Shown: piece by piece, positions 1-10,064 of the stretch
How the letters are laid out: each line of letters opens with the position of its first letter
Position numbering within the stretch: position 1 is the stretch's first letter
NCBI GenBank assembly: GCA_037074705.1
Contig: CM073590.1
Coordinates: 7,766,001-7,830,000, forward strand
Source of the DNA: Zhengitettix transpicula
Taxonomy: Eukaryota; Arthropoda; Insecta; Orthoptera; Tetrigidae
Length of the DNA: 64,000 nucleotides
Direction of reading: 5' to 3'
The notes under the pieces: generated by a model
The model's input: only the letters and a program-made list of their open reading frames with translations
Database searches by the model: none
Told to the model about the DNA's origin: nothing
Program-made: the position numbers and the translations under genes

Positions 1-456
1 TTTGTATATGACGTTGCATGTGTCTATTATCAGCGTTTCTTTTACCATGTTTTGCCGCATACGTTCTTTGGCCTCTCTTATTTAATTTTGTATCGTTTCT
101 AAGTTTTGTATGGTATATTATCCTCGTTCTTTCCTATGTTTGTGCTTCATCTGCTCTTCGATATACACGTAGTGTTTCCTTGTAAGTTCTTCATTCCACC
201 ATGTTACATTTCTTGGTCGTTTTTTTGTTCTGTAATGGAATTCTAGCTTTTCAAGCGTTAGGTCCACATATGAAACATGTTGTTAAGTTAAATTAATTAA
301 ATTATGATTTTCAATTGTCTGTTTTGGCCTTATTAATAATTTAATATTAAAATTTGAAGCTGGAACGAAAAACATTATTTATTAATTAAATTGTTCTTGA
401 CATGATCAAACAAATACAAATACAACGTTTAGTCATCTGGATTAACATTATTTAAC

Positions 457-461
<5 letters not shown>
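1..461. other. AT-rich sequence, no gene seen
   Basis: AT-rich DNA ending at the TA microsatellite. There is no long open frame, and I recognise no repeat or RNA gene here. Confidence 0.5.

Positions 462-496
<35 letters not shown>
462..496. repeat. (TA)n microsatellite, left part
   Basis: Uninterrupted TA dinucleotides. The tract resumes at 1618-1671 on the far side of the LTR, so one longer TA tract was split by the LTR insertion. Confidence 0.95.
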
Positions 497-499
<3 letters not shown>

Positions 500-1614
500 A
501 ATAACCAGCTAAGAAGGACAGGAATTCTGTTCTTATTTTTATCAGATTTGTTTACCAACTCAGACAGGGGATCCTTGAGTGGTTTGTACATTTTAAAGAT
601 AATGATAAAATGATGGATAAGTGGCTCTTAGCGAAGGGGAGGAATATAATTGAGCATTTTTGCTGCTCTTAGGGCTAAATGGTTGTGACCAACGGAACCT
701 TGAAAGGCATCATAACAGATGGACGACGCAATTATATTACAAGGAGATGCTTATTTTAATTGATTGAGTGGCTCTCGGAGCGGGAGTAAGCCAACAGATG
801 GTGTTGTTTGGCGAACATGGAATTTCAAAACAACTATGAAAACAAAGGAATATTCTGAAGCCGGGATATAAATAAGAGGGCAGCTGGACGAAAGAGAACA
901 CAGTTAGACAGGAGACCTCAGACGAGATAGACGTGAGAGTTGTAAGGTGATGGACGTGGAGTGTAGTAGCAGAATTTGTACGAGAAAGTTTTAGGAGAGT
1001 GAAGTTTGAGTCAGCAGACGTAAGCAGAGATCATCGGATGGTAGGCCAAGTTAGGTGGCCGAGAGTAATCAGTTGGACATGAGTCAACAAAAGTCGGTAG
1101 GAGTTCGTCGTGGAAATCTGTCTGCCAGCAGAGTTGGTTTAATTCGTCGTGAGGGTAACGTCATTGGGGAAGAGGTGACTGTGGAAGCAGAATGTGAGCG
1201 CAACCTGGTGCCTTTTTAGCCTGTATGAAGTGAGTGTGTGAATCAGAGAGCTTGTAAGTTCATTTTTCTGTATTCATAATTGTAAATTGTTAAATAAGGG
1301 TAAAAAGTCAGATTTCGTTTCAATTCGTTTCATTAGTTTCATTTCGTTTAGTTTCGTTTCAATCATTGCAATCATTTCATTTCGTATTTCATTTATTTTT
1401 ACCGTATTTGTTTAATTGTAAAATTTGTGTTCCGTTTCCTTATCAACCCAGTAAAGACCCTGGAGTACCGAGTCCAATTTATCAAATGTATTCAAAATAA
1501 ATAAAATTGTTTTGATTTTATAAAATTTCATTAGATTTGTGTAATTGTAAATTTGTGTCTTAATAAATAATAATTGTTTGTTTAAATTGGTAGATTTATT
1601 TTATTTGAGGTATT

Positions 1615-1617
<3 letters not shown>
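497..1617 (+). mobile_element. Solo LTR of an LTR retrotransposon
   Basis: The element runs from TGTAATAACC to GGTATTACA, so it has the TG...CA ends and short terminal inverted repeat expected of an LTR. It sits inside a TA tract, which supplies a trivial ATAT-type target duplication. A TATA box (TATAAATA, 867-874) lies in the first half and overlapping AATAAA signals lie near 1497-1506, in the order promoter then polyadenylation signal. No internal gag-pol region adjoins it, so it is probably a solo LTR left by recombination. A block near 1300-1480 (TTTCGTTTCATTTCG repeats, then CAGTAAAGACCCTGG) resembles the reverse complement of the LTRs at 2634-3904 and 39884-43725. The family (gypsy, copia or BEL) cannot be told from an LTR alone. 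Confidence 0.7.
867..874 (+). promoter_or_regulatory. TATA box of the solo LTR
   Basis: TATAAATA lies 25-35 bases before a CA-rich start region (ACACAGTT at 898-905). The spacing suits transcription start near 900-902, at the U3/R boundary of the LTR. Confidence 0.5.

Positions 1618-1671
<54 letters not shown>
1618..1671. repeat. (TA)n microsatellite, right part
   Basis: Continuation of the TA tract interrupted by the solo LTR. Confidence 0.95.
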
Positions 1672-1675
<4 letters not shown>

Positions 1676-2633
1676 GAAATTACACATGCTAATATTTAAG
1701 CAGTCGATTTTCAAATAATATCGATTACTATACCGAAATTATAAATAATCATTGACTAAAACATTTGCACTTAAATAGTGCAATATTGAGAAACGTAATC
1801 CTCAAAACTCAAATTACTGCTGCCATGAACTTCATGCGACTATGCAAACAAATGCCTACAATTTAGTGAAAATTTATATGTATATGTTGGAGGCGTACAT
1901 TAATAATCAATGTCGATAGTAGCTGGACTTGATTAGAGAGAACAACCATTGTTATCTATTATGTCAATGGTTGTTTGTCCGCTCTAGATTTTATCCATGA
2001 TTAATACTAGTTTTAAAATTAATATTTTATTCTTTGAAACCTATACCACGGATATAATGTATTTATTTTTAATTAGATATAACTTTATTGGTTTTAATGA
2101 GAGTTAAATCGTTTGTTAATAATTTGTATGAATCGAGTTATTAAATAAAAACTGTAACTCTCGATATAATAGGTTATGACAAAGGCTTGATTTTTATCAG
2201 AAACTAAATTAATGAGGTCAGATGAAACACCAACCTAACCGGTAATACAGGTTGATATTATTTCTAGAATATGTTATATTTTCATTTTATTTAGGAGAGA
2301 TAAGCATTTCAACACGTCTGTCAGCCATTTCAGTGTTTTGTTGTTAAACCAACAACAACACGAAATGGGTAACAGTCATTTCAAATGAATGACACCCACT
2401 AAGAAGTCAATGTTTTTAATATACAATTTCTTAGAAACAACTTGAATTATTCATTTATGATGATTTATGTAAAATTTTTAGTTTATTTATTTAATATTAC
2501 TTTTATCAATCAGTATTTGATTTATTCAGAATTTAAATTCGCATGCTTGTTAAAATCTTAAAATATGCACATCAATAATAAGAACAGTTCATTCACTCAT
2601 GGTTTTCTTATGGAGATAAATGGAATGATATAT
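1672..2633. other. AT-rich spacer with two hairpins
   Basis: No coding region seen. It contains a perfect 11-bp stem (AACAACCATTG, 1941-1951, with its complement at 1965-1975) and a longer imperfect hairpin at 2325-2368. Confidence 0.5.
2325..2368. other. Imperfect hairpin, about 18-20 bp stem
   Basis: The arm 2325-2345 pairs with 2351-2368 around a 5-base loop (AAACC), with small mismatches. CTGT and ACAG just outside could extend it. It is short for an animal pre-miRNA and may simply be the centre of an old palindromic element. Confidence 0.35.
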
Positions 2634-3904
2634 TGAATTAAGCAATAATATAATAATAATAATAATTGAAATAATTTTGCCTCACGTTGGGTCGTCATAA
2701 ATGTAATACGTAAAACAAATACCAAATTAAATGAATTGATTGGTCACACGTTAAGGCGTCATTTACGTAATACTCCATAATAATTAACAAAAATTGAAAT
2801 GAAATTAATATGATGAAAACCTGGCATGAATAAAACATTTATTACAACTGACCAAACAATTAATTTATTTTTTCACAAATACTTTACATTTATAAAACAA
2901 TTGCTCGCCAATCTTTACATCAATTGATTATAAATAACTGAAATTTTCTCCGTATCTCAGGGTCCTTACTGGGCCTTTTAAATAAAGAACATTTATTCAC
3001 CTTTTAAACAATTATTTTTACAATTCACAATTGACAAATATTTAAATAAAAATGACATGAAATCAAAACAAAATCGAAATATGACGATATTCTACCTTTT
3101 ATTAACGTTTACAATTTTAATTTAAATGTTTTCTTTTTTTACTCATTGTTTGTACTGGTACCAGGTTAATTGTAAAGATTCTGCAACACACTACCTGATG
3201 CAGGTTTTTCTAGGATTTTCCCAGCATCACTTTCAGGCGAATTGCCGGGTAGGAACCTTAAACCATAGCGCGGTGGCCCTAGTTAACCCTTGGCTACCTT
3301 CCTCAACCCTTCCGCATCCCCCCTTTCAAATGCCTTCCTATGCTATTAAAGGGGAGTTGCCGTTATGTGGATTATAGCCTGTTACGCTAAAAAATAAACT
3401 TTCACTTCGAACACTATTACGAACAGGCCATGTTACACAAAATTTACACTATCAGCCGCACCTCGCAGAACTCCTCGTCGACTCCCGGACAATTTGGAGC
3501 AATACTCAGAGACTCCTCTGAGTGACCAACTGGAATAATAATTTTGTCCAACTCCGCCTTTTAACAATAATACGTCCCATTGATTTAGCTTGCAAACACT
3601 TTTTGTCGTTTATACTGCTGCCTGCTTCGACTTTACTTATTAAGGTTTTACTTCTTCTCAACTATTCCTAATACAGCTAATTTTTCTCGCCTCTGAATTC
3701 AGACTGCTAAATTTTAATTTATTCTGTACTCAGCAATGTGTCGTGACTGACTGACTCACTCCACCAACTTACGCGCGCCAAGTGCAATCAATACCTTGCC
3801 TGTTCAATATTCTCGACCATTATTGTACCTTTGTGTGTTTTCTGGTAACAATTCAGTTCAATAGTTTATAATTATTAACTCTTAATTGCCCTTTAATCAT
3901 TACA
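2634..3904 (-). mobile_element. LTR copy 1, minus orientation, with nested R-SINE
   Basis: This block matches, in the same orientation, two separated pieces at 39884-40314 and 43167-43725. Shared marks are CACGTTGG near the left end, a CTCAGGGTC...GGGCCTTTTAAATAAAG segment, GATATTCTACC, a GGTACCAG segment, and the end CATTACA at 3898-3904. ATATAT flanks both ends (2628-2633 and 3905-3910), consistent with a target duplication. Without the nested insertion it is about 1.07 kb. It shares a CAGTAAAGACCCTG-type block with the plus-strand LTR at 497-1617. No internal coding region follows, so solo LTR is the best reading. The left boundary is uncertain by some tens of bases. Confidence 0.55.
3193..3397 (+). 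mobile_element. R-SINE copy 1, 5'-truncated
   Basis: It carries the 3' part of the R-SINE consensus: CCTGATGCAGG, GGCGAATTGCCGGGTAGG, the CCCTTGGCTACCTTCC segment, GCTATTAAAGGGGAGTTGC and an A-rich tail. It interrupts LTR copy 1. The related LTR at 43261-43280 reads straight through (CAACGCACTTTCACC), which gives an empty site. ACT flanks both sides as a minimal target duplication. Confidence 0.8.
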
Positions 3905-4029
3905 ATATATTACAAATTTCTCTGAAAATTCTAATCTGATATATTGTACTCGAGGCTGATTGTAAGTTCTGCTCTTCTACGACTGCTTCACAAAAGTATT
4001 CTCGGTTTTTAACTTAAATTGATTTCCCC

Positions 4030-4460
4030 CGTCGCTGCTCCCCTTTAATAGCATAGGAATTGATTCGAAATTAGGGATGCGGAAGGGAAGGGCCTCAAAG
4101 TGATGCACCACAAACGCTAGAAAACCTGTCGATCAGGCTCTAGGTACTTGTCCCAATGGTGATAATTGGGTTTGCTGTGGAGATGCAGCATTCTTTTCAC
4201 CATGTCACGGTCAGCTTTGGAGGCAGATGGTCGGCTATTCGAACAGTAATAGCGGACAACTCTTAACGTACGTCCAAGGTCTGCGACAGCCCGGAACATA
4301 CGCCTTTCAAAACTGACCGAGATGCCCCGGTTTATGGGAACCTTAGTTCATAAACCAGATAGAGGAGAAGGGTCCCCCAAACATAGACCTTTCTTGCTCT
4401 CCTAGATGTTCACCTGCGAAAGAACCGTTCTCCCAGGTTTATGGGCCCTTGTTGTTAGGA
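4030..4460 (-). mobile_element. R-SINE copy 2, diverged
   Basis: An old minus-strand copy: CCCCTTTAATAGCATAGG near the left end, then segments matching the GGGACAAGTACC, GCAGCTGGCC-like and GGTTCCCATAAACC parts of the consensus. Substitutions are scattered throughout. Confidence 0.75.
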
Positions 4461-4504
4461 AAGGAAAAGATGGAGAAAGAAGAAGTAGGTGTAGACAAGG
4501 CTAT

Positions 4505-4760
4505 ATATATAAGGTAATCCACATAGCAGCCACTCCCCTGTTATAGCATACGGGGTTGCGGAAAGGCAGAGAAAGGTAGTCAAGGGTTAACTAGGGCCCC
4601 CGGGCTATATTTTATGATCCTACCGGCAATTCACCTAAAAGTTATGCAGGGAACCCTCTAGAAAAACCTGCATCATATACGTCGGGCATTTGGTACTTGT
4701 CCCACGCTCTTTCGATAGCGGGAGTGGGGTTTGCTGTGGGATGAGTCTGAAAGGGGCCAT
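4505..4760 (-). mobile_element. R-SINE copy 3, partial
   Basis: The 3' half of the consensus on the minus strand, from the GGATTACC...GGAGTGGC end through AGGGCCCCCGGGC to CTTGTCCCACGC. It breaks off near 4750, so the 5' half is missing. Confidence 0.75.
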
Positions 4761-5799
4761 AAAATTGGCTGACGCGTTAAAACGACTGAATACTTTGTTT
4801 AATTGAAATAAACCAAGAAAACAAGTTCATCAAATTGTCAACATTAAGAGAACTATGTCGTTTCTGACAACTCATAAATATTGATGACGCGTATAAATGG
4901 ATTATCAGGTTGAATTACTTGCAGGTAAATTATCCTGTGCCTGAGGTTCAACTGAAATACTTGCAGTAATGTAAAGGCGACCGGTGGTAGGGTGTTATAA
5001 TATGTGCTACACTTTCCATATTTCTATAACCAATTTTCTTAATTATTTCATAAAAATTTACTCATTTCGTTCTCGTTCTTCTTTCTAAATTTACTTTCCA
5101 CCATACCGTCTATTGTTAAGTTCTTTTTACTTACGAACTTCAGTACTGTCTAAATAACTATTTTCACCTTTATAATGTAAAGTGCCAATGAATATATCAC
5201 CTACTGAATCCTATCCACCAACGTCTTATGCCCGTACATCCTAAGGGCACACACCCATAAAAATAACATTCCAAAAGTCCTATCCACCTTCCATCTTACT
5301 ATAAAATTTGGTCGGAAACCTAAATTCCAATATACTTATTCCCTATAATTAAAACAAAAGTTCGCAGTATTACAACTCCCCAATTTCCCACCGTATTGTA
5401 ATCGTTCCATCCCGGACTTAAATTGAAATATATCGTTTGGATATCATGCCTCGCCCTCCGGCCCCCACCCTAAAAAATCCTATGCTGAAGAGGGCCGCTG
5501 ACCCTATAACGGAAAAGGCCGTGTCCTTAATAACAATAAATATAATACATACTGAATCTACTTATCATTTCTTCATCTTCAACAGCCCCTGTTGATCCAC
5601 ATGTTAAAATCTTTCAGTTATCCTTTTTCGAAGTTCTCCAATTTCTGGTCGCACTTAAAAACAATCATTGCTATCTTTCCCCAGATTGTTAAATTTCCCC
5701 CCCCCCTAAAATGTGAATTTAACCTCTTTCCATTTAGAAGAGTCAGTGAATGTATGTAAACATTGCAAAACATTTCACATTGCTGCCAAAATGGTAGTA
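4761..5799. other. AT-rich spacer, no gene seen
   Basis: No recognised repeat or coding region. There is a short GC-rich patch around 5450-5515 and a C run at 5697-5705. Confidence 0.4.
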
Positions 5800-6210
5800 T
5801 CGTATCAACGTCAGGACGCGGAGAAAATATATCGACGGTGATAAGGCCGAGACATGTGCTGATAAGGGGAAACATATCCTGTCGCTGTTTTCGTGAACGC
5901 CGTGACTCTCAATGAATGGGTAGATTCCGGCGAGGGACATGTAAGAATTTGTTACTGCTGGTGAATTGTCGGGTCACGAAGAAGATGGGTTCATAGTGCG
6001 GCTGACGCCGTAACAAATGCGAGTGGGCGGGCGTGAGAAACGAGAGCACCTCCCCCCCCCCATCCCCCCGCCTACTAGCCCAGGGGCTTCGATGGCCCTC
6101 GAGATAGGCTCGCCGCAACTCGACAACTCCGCAGCAGTGAAAACGTAGTTGATAGTATCGAGTTTTTGGATCGTTACCATCTCTTCGCTTGAGGTTGACG
6201 ATTGATGTTC
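5800..6210. other. GC-rich island with poly-C tract
   Basis: This stretch is clearly richer in G+C and CpG than its surroundings and contains an imperfect poly-C run (about 6049-6069). Overlapping short minus-strand frames exist (for example 5909-6118), but none resembles a protein I know and their composition follows from the GC content. It could be a host promoter or first exon, or an old transposon. Confidence 0.35.
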
Positions 6211-7631
6211 TGGTAAAACTACCTTTGCATTACATTTTGAAATGTTAATTTATAATGAAGAATGTAACAAATTCAAACCGCTTCTCATGCAAACGTTTCA
6301 ATTTAATGTCCACTTATTCATTTATTTTTGTCCGACAAGAAGTGTTTGTATAAAGATTTTGTGAACTGAAATAAAGTGTTCCGTTGAGTTGATATTACTG
6401 GACTAATACGAGTAGGAAAAATCGCTTCAAAAATTTAACTAATATTTTCTTTTTACGCCGTTTTTAACAATTCGATCTATTTAACTGCTACTAACAGATT
6501 TAGTAATTCAAAAACATTATTAATTACTAAATCTTCAATTTAGTTGTAAATTAAAGATCTTATTATTAATTAAAATTTGAAATCTAAAAAATATTCCATT
6601 ATACATTTTTCTGGCCATACTTTCATTGTAATATTATAAATTTAACAGACAGTTTAATTTATTGAAATCTAAAAAATGTTAATGGTCGTTAAATATATCT
6701 TAAAGATAATAAAACCATACGGGTTGCTGTTAGAAATAAGCATCTAATGAATTATTAAACAGAAAATGATCAATTTGTAAAGTATAAAACTTCGTAAAAT
6801 GAATAAAACTACAATTCTAATGTTTTAAGAAGATTGGTAAATACATCTGAATCAACTGGACCTTATGTTCAGCCTGACGTTATTTTAAAGGTAAAAAAAA
6901 TTATTTAAATTTATGTATAAATGGGAAACAGAAAATAAAAAATAAAGCAAAAACTTTTACAGTAAGTATTTATTTTAACGAATTGGAGGTAATTTATTAG
7001 ATAAACATTTTTTTAAGGACGATGAATGTTAAACTCATAACGCCCCATAAGACGCTTATCCGTTTTCAGATCTCTATGCGGTTAGAACTTAATGAAACAC
7101 ATTTTTGCTCTAGAAGGAGTGGTTCATAAAAATAAGCTCCCATTTGTTAAGTGAAGCGGCTAAACAGTTGTCCTGTAAACCAGTCGTCACCTATTGCGTT
7201 TGAACACATTGGATCAAAATAAAGAAAAAAATTAACATCATAATACATTGTAACGGCTGAATATATAACCACTTTTAGTTGCTAAATAATTGTGATAAAA
7301 TTCAATATTTAGCTCTCTACGTTAATATAATTACAAATTCTCATCATTTCAGTTATTAACAAATATTTTGTAAATTTCATTATATATTTTTTTAACAAAT
7401 TTAAAATATATTATAGTTTGTTTTTTATTGTGTTTATATTTGACCACAGTGGTTTTCATCAGTCGCAAATTTATAAAAAGAACAAAACTTTTTAATAATT
7501 TTCCATTGTTATTTAATTTTTAATTTAGTCTGCGGATATTGTTTGCAATTTCCGACATATATCTATTTCTATAACAAATCGCATGTAACAAAAATTATCC
7601 GTTAATTAAAACTTGTAGGTGAGCCTGTGTG
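6211..7631. other. AT-rich spacer, no gene seen
   Basis: Very AT-rich with many stops in all frames. I recognise nothing. Confidence 0.5.
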
Positions 7632-7645
7632 CAGGTCTCTATACA

Positions 7646-8144
7646 TTTTTTTTTTTTTTTTTAGGGCAACAGGCTACATGAGGGTGATCCACATTGGGCA
7701 ACTCCCCTTTAATAGCATAGGAAGGGATTAGAAAGGGGGGATGCGGAAGGGTAGAGGAAGGTAGCCAAGGGTTAACTAGGGCCCCCGGGCTATGGTTTAA
7801 GGATCCTACCCGGCATTCGCCTAAAGAAATGCAGGGAAAACCCTAGAAAAACCTGCATCGGGTAGGTCGGGCATTTGGTACTTGTCCCACGCCCTTCCGA
7901 TGACGGGTGAGGAGTTTGCTGTGGGGACGCAGCTTACCCCTCGCCATGCCTTGGCCTGTTTAGGAGGCAGCTGGCCGACTATTCCAATAGGAATAGCGGA
8001 CAACTCTTGCCGTATGCCCAAGGTCTGCGACCCCGGAACATACACCTCTCAAAACAGACCGAGGTGCCTCGGCATGTGGGAACCTTAGTTCAAAAAAACC
8101 AGAGAGATGTGAGAGCATCCCCAAAGGTAGCCCCCGCCAGAGCT
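7646..8144 (-). mobile_element. R-SINE copy 4, full-length, with 14-bp target duplication
   Basis: A near-consensus copy on the minus strand. Its poly-A tail appears as the T run from 7646. CAGGTCTCTATACA is found exactly at both borders (7632-7645 and 8145-8158), a classic target-site duplication showing retroposition. The unit carries several palindromes, such as GCCGAGGCACCTCGGC (here with one change) and CTATTCC...GGAATAG. A 68-residue frame on the opposite strand recurs in other copies only because the repeat is well conserved. Confidence 0.9.
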
Positions 8145-8196
8145 CAGGTCTCTATACAGCGGATGGGGAAAATAAAATCTTCTTCCGGCTAGTAAA

Positions 8197-8755
8197 GCCT
8201 GCGAGAGGATTCTCTCGCAGGTAACCTGTGAGGGATTTTCTCTCGCAGGCAGAACCTTTTAGGAGAGATACGAAGGGGCTACCTTTTGGGATGCCTTTTC
8301 CTCTCCGTTTTTGAACTAAGGTTCCCACAAGCCGAGGCACCTCGGCCTGTTTTGAGAGGTGTATGTTCCGGGGTCGCAGACCTTGGGCATACGGTAAGAG
8401 TTGTTCTCTATTCCCATTGGAATAGTCGGCCAGCTGCCTCCTAAACTGGTCGAGGCACGGAGAAGGGAATGCTGCGTCCCCACAGCAAACTCCTCTCCCG
8501 CTATCGGAAGGGCGTGGGACAAGTACCCAATGCCCGACCTACCCGATGCAGGTTTTTCTAAGGTTTTCCCTGCATTCCTTTAGGCGAATGCCGGGTAGGA
8601 TCCTTAAAATATAGCCCGGGGGCCCTAGCTAACCCTTGGCTACCTTCCTCTACCTTTCCGCATCCCCCCTTTCAAATCCCTTCCTATGCTATTAAAGGGG
8701 AGTTGCCCAAAGTGGATTACCCTCATGTAGCCTGTTGCCCTTAAAAAAAAAAAAA
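8197..8755 (+). mobile_element. R-SINE copy 5, full-length
   Basis: The plus-strand copy begins with the 5' hairpin CCTGCGAGAG/CTCTCGCAGG and a second related hairpin. It runs through GGTTCCCACAAGCCGAGG and the CCCGGGGGCCC block, and ends in a poly-A tail (8743-8755). It is head-to-head with copy 4. A 5'-truncated sibling starts on the base after the tail. The flanks CTTCTTCCGGCTA and CTTCTCCCGCTATC are similar but not a clean duplication. Confidence 0.9.
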
Positions 8756-9017
8756 CTTCTCCCGCTATCGGAAGGGCGTGGGACAAGTATCCAATGCCCG
8801 AACTACCTGATGCAGGTTTTTCTAGGGTTTGTCCTGCATTACTTTAGGCGAATGCCGGGTAAGATCCTTAAAATATAGTCCTGGGGCCCTAGTTAACCCT
8901 TGGTTACCTTCCTCTACTCTTCCGTATCCCCCCTTTCAAATCCCTTCCTATGCTATTAAAGGGGAGTTTCCACCATGTTGATTACCCTCATATAGCCTGT
9001 TACCCTAAAAAATAAAG
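8756..9017 (+). mobile_element. R-SINE copy 6, 5'-truncated
   Basis: The 3' half of the consensus, starting at CTCCCGCTATCGGAAGG and ending in an A-rich tail. It follows copy 5 with no spacer. Confidence 0.85.
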
Positions 9018-9672
9018 ATATACATTAGAGGGTAATTAATATTTAATTACTAGAAAGTTATTTTTATAAATAGGTCATTGATAAAAGCAATTGAAGTAAA
9101 GATATAAACACTAATGGGATATATTTCCGTTCGTACTGTGTTTTTCACTGTCAGCTAATTACTGCGAAGTCATACAGATTACATATAATTATTATTCACG
9201 TAAAAACTTCTCCTCTTTTGAAGCTAACTTTTCAGCACTATCGGTTCCTAAACTCGGAGATTTAACGTGACTTTTGAAGATACTTACAAAATTAAAATAT
9301 TTAACGCAAAAATAACACTGGTATAATTTTAGAAAACTGTTTTTCAAACAATCCTGTAGTTTCAAACATTTCCTTCGCGAGTTAAGACTCAATACAGGCT
9401 TTATTACATTAAATTCAGAAGAGAACAACCTGGTTTGGCTTACAAAATGTCTATTAAATACAATGGAAATTCTTCATGTCTTTGAATTAATGTATCTAAT
9501 TTCACGACTTGATAATCTATCTGTTAATAATTATGGCAGTACTAACAACTTCATAGAATAAAATTAATTAATTTCTATGGTTGATATATACCATATTCAA
9601 TGCTTTTACTGAAATACAAGATTTTTAAAATAATTTAAATGATTAAAAATATTGTAATAAACGCTCAATTTT
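9018..9672. other. AT-rich spacer, no gene seen
   Basis: A short minus-strand frame at 9192-9428 has no recognisable domain. I see no repeat. Confidence 0.4.
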
Positions 9673-9777
9673 TTGATGAAATAACATCAGCAATGTCAGA
9701 AGTTTATTAAGATCAATTTAAAACATGAATTCATTCTTTACACCGAGAAATACTGCATTCTGATGTAAAACACTATA

Positions 9778-9822
9778 TAACACAACATTTCGTTCCTAAA
9801 TTCTGGGGCCTCTTCAGGTGCA
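9778..9822 (-). ncRNA. Hammerhead-like motif, left arm
   Basis: On the minus strand: CTGAAGA (9811-9817), one extra base, a degenerate stem around a loop of about 8 bases, then GAAA followed by TGTT. Bases before the core (GCAC) can pair with GTGT after it, giving a 4-bp stem I. Stem II is damaged in this copy (GCCCC against GGAAC), but GTTCC in the sister arm would pair with this GGAAC. Confidence 0.45.
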
Positions 9823-9959
9823 AAATTTAAATGAAATACAAATTCGTAATAATTAATTACAAGAGGATCGGTGAATTAATTTTCATATGTGCGCTTTGCA
9901 CAAACGTTACCGACGTAATTGTAATTAAATATTACGAATTTATATTTTAGTTAAATTGT

Positions 9960-10004
9960 AAACCTGAAGAGGTTCCAAAATTTACGGACGAAACGTTGTG
10001 TTTT
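9960..10004 (+). ncRNA. Hammerhead-like motif, right arm
   Basis: CTGAAGA (9964-9970), an extra G, GTTCC, a 9-base loop, GGAC, then GAAACGTTGTG. One base appears lost from the 3' side of stem II. The GAAAC is followed by palindromic ACGT overlap and a possible GTT cleavage triplet. Confidence 0.45.
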
Positions 10005-10064
10005 ATAATGTGTTAAGTTGATCTTAATAAACTTATGACTAATTGCTTGTTATTTCATTAATTA

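Larger units (their letters stand above)
9673..10060. mobile_element. Inverted-repeat element with outward hammerhead-like motifs
   Basis: The arms 9673-9860 and 9915-10060 are reverse complements with moderate divergence; matching marks include GATCTTAATAAACTT and ATTACGAATTT. About 55 bp separates them. Each arm contains a CTGAAGA...GAAA motif pointing outward. Inverted arms with hammerheads recall the terminal repeats of Penelope-like elements, but no coding sequence is present here, so the assignment is an inference. Confidence 0.6.

Noticed and set aside
5909..6180. GC-rich frames on the minus strand as a possible host exon.
   Set aside because: Long frames are expected by chance in a GC-rich, stop-poor island; poly-C tract and no recognisable motif.
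7821..8522. A 68- to 74-codon open frame repeated in many places (also 19.6, 32.4, 41.3 and 46.5 kb) looked like a conserved small protein family.
   Set aside because: It lies wholly inside R-SINE, on the strand opposite the poly-A tail in most copies, and it tracks repeat conservation. There is no sign of selection on codons and no start context.
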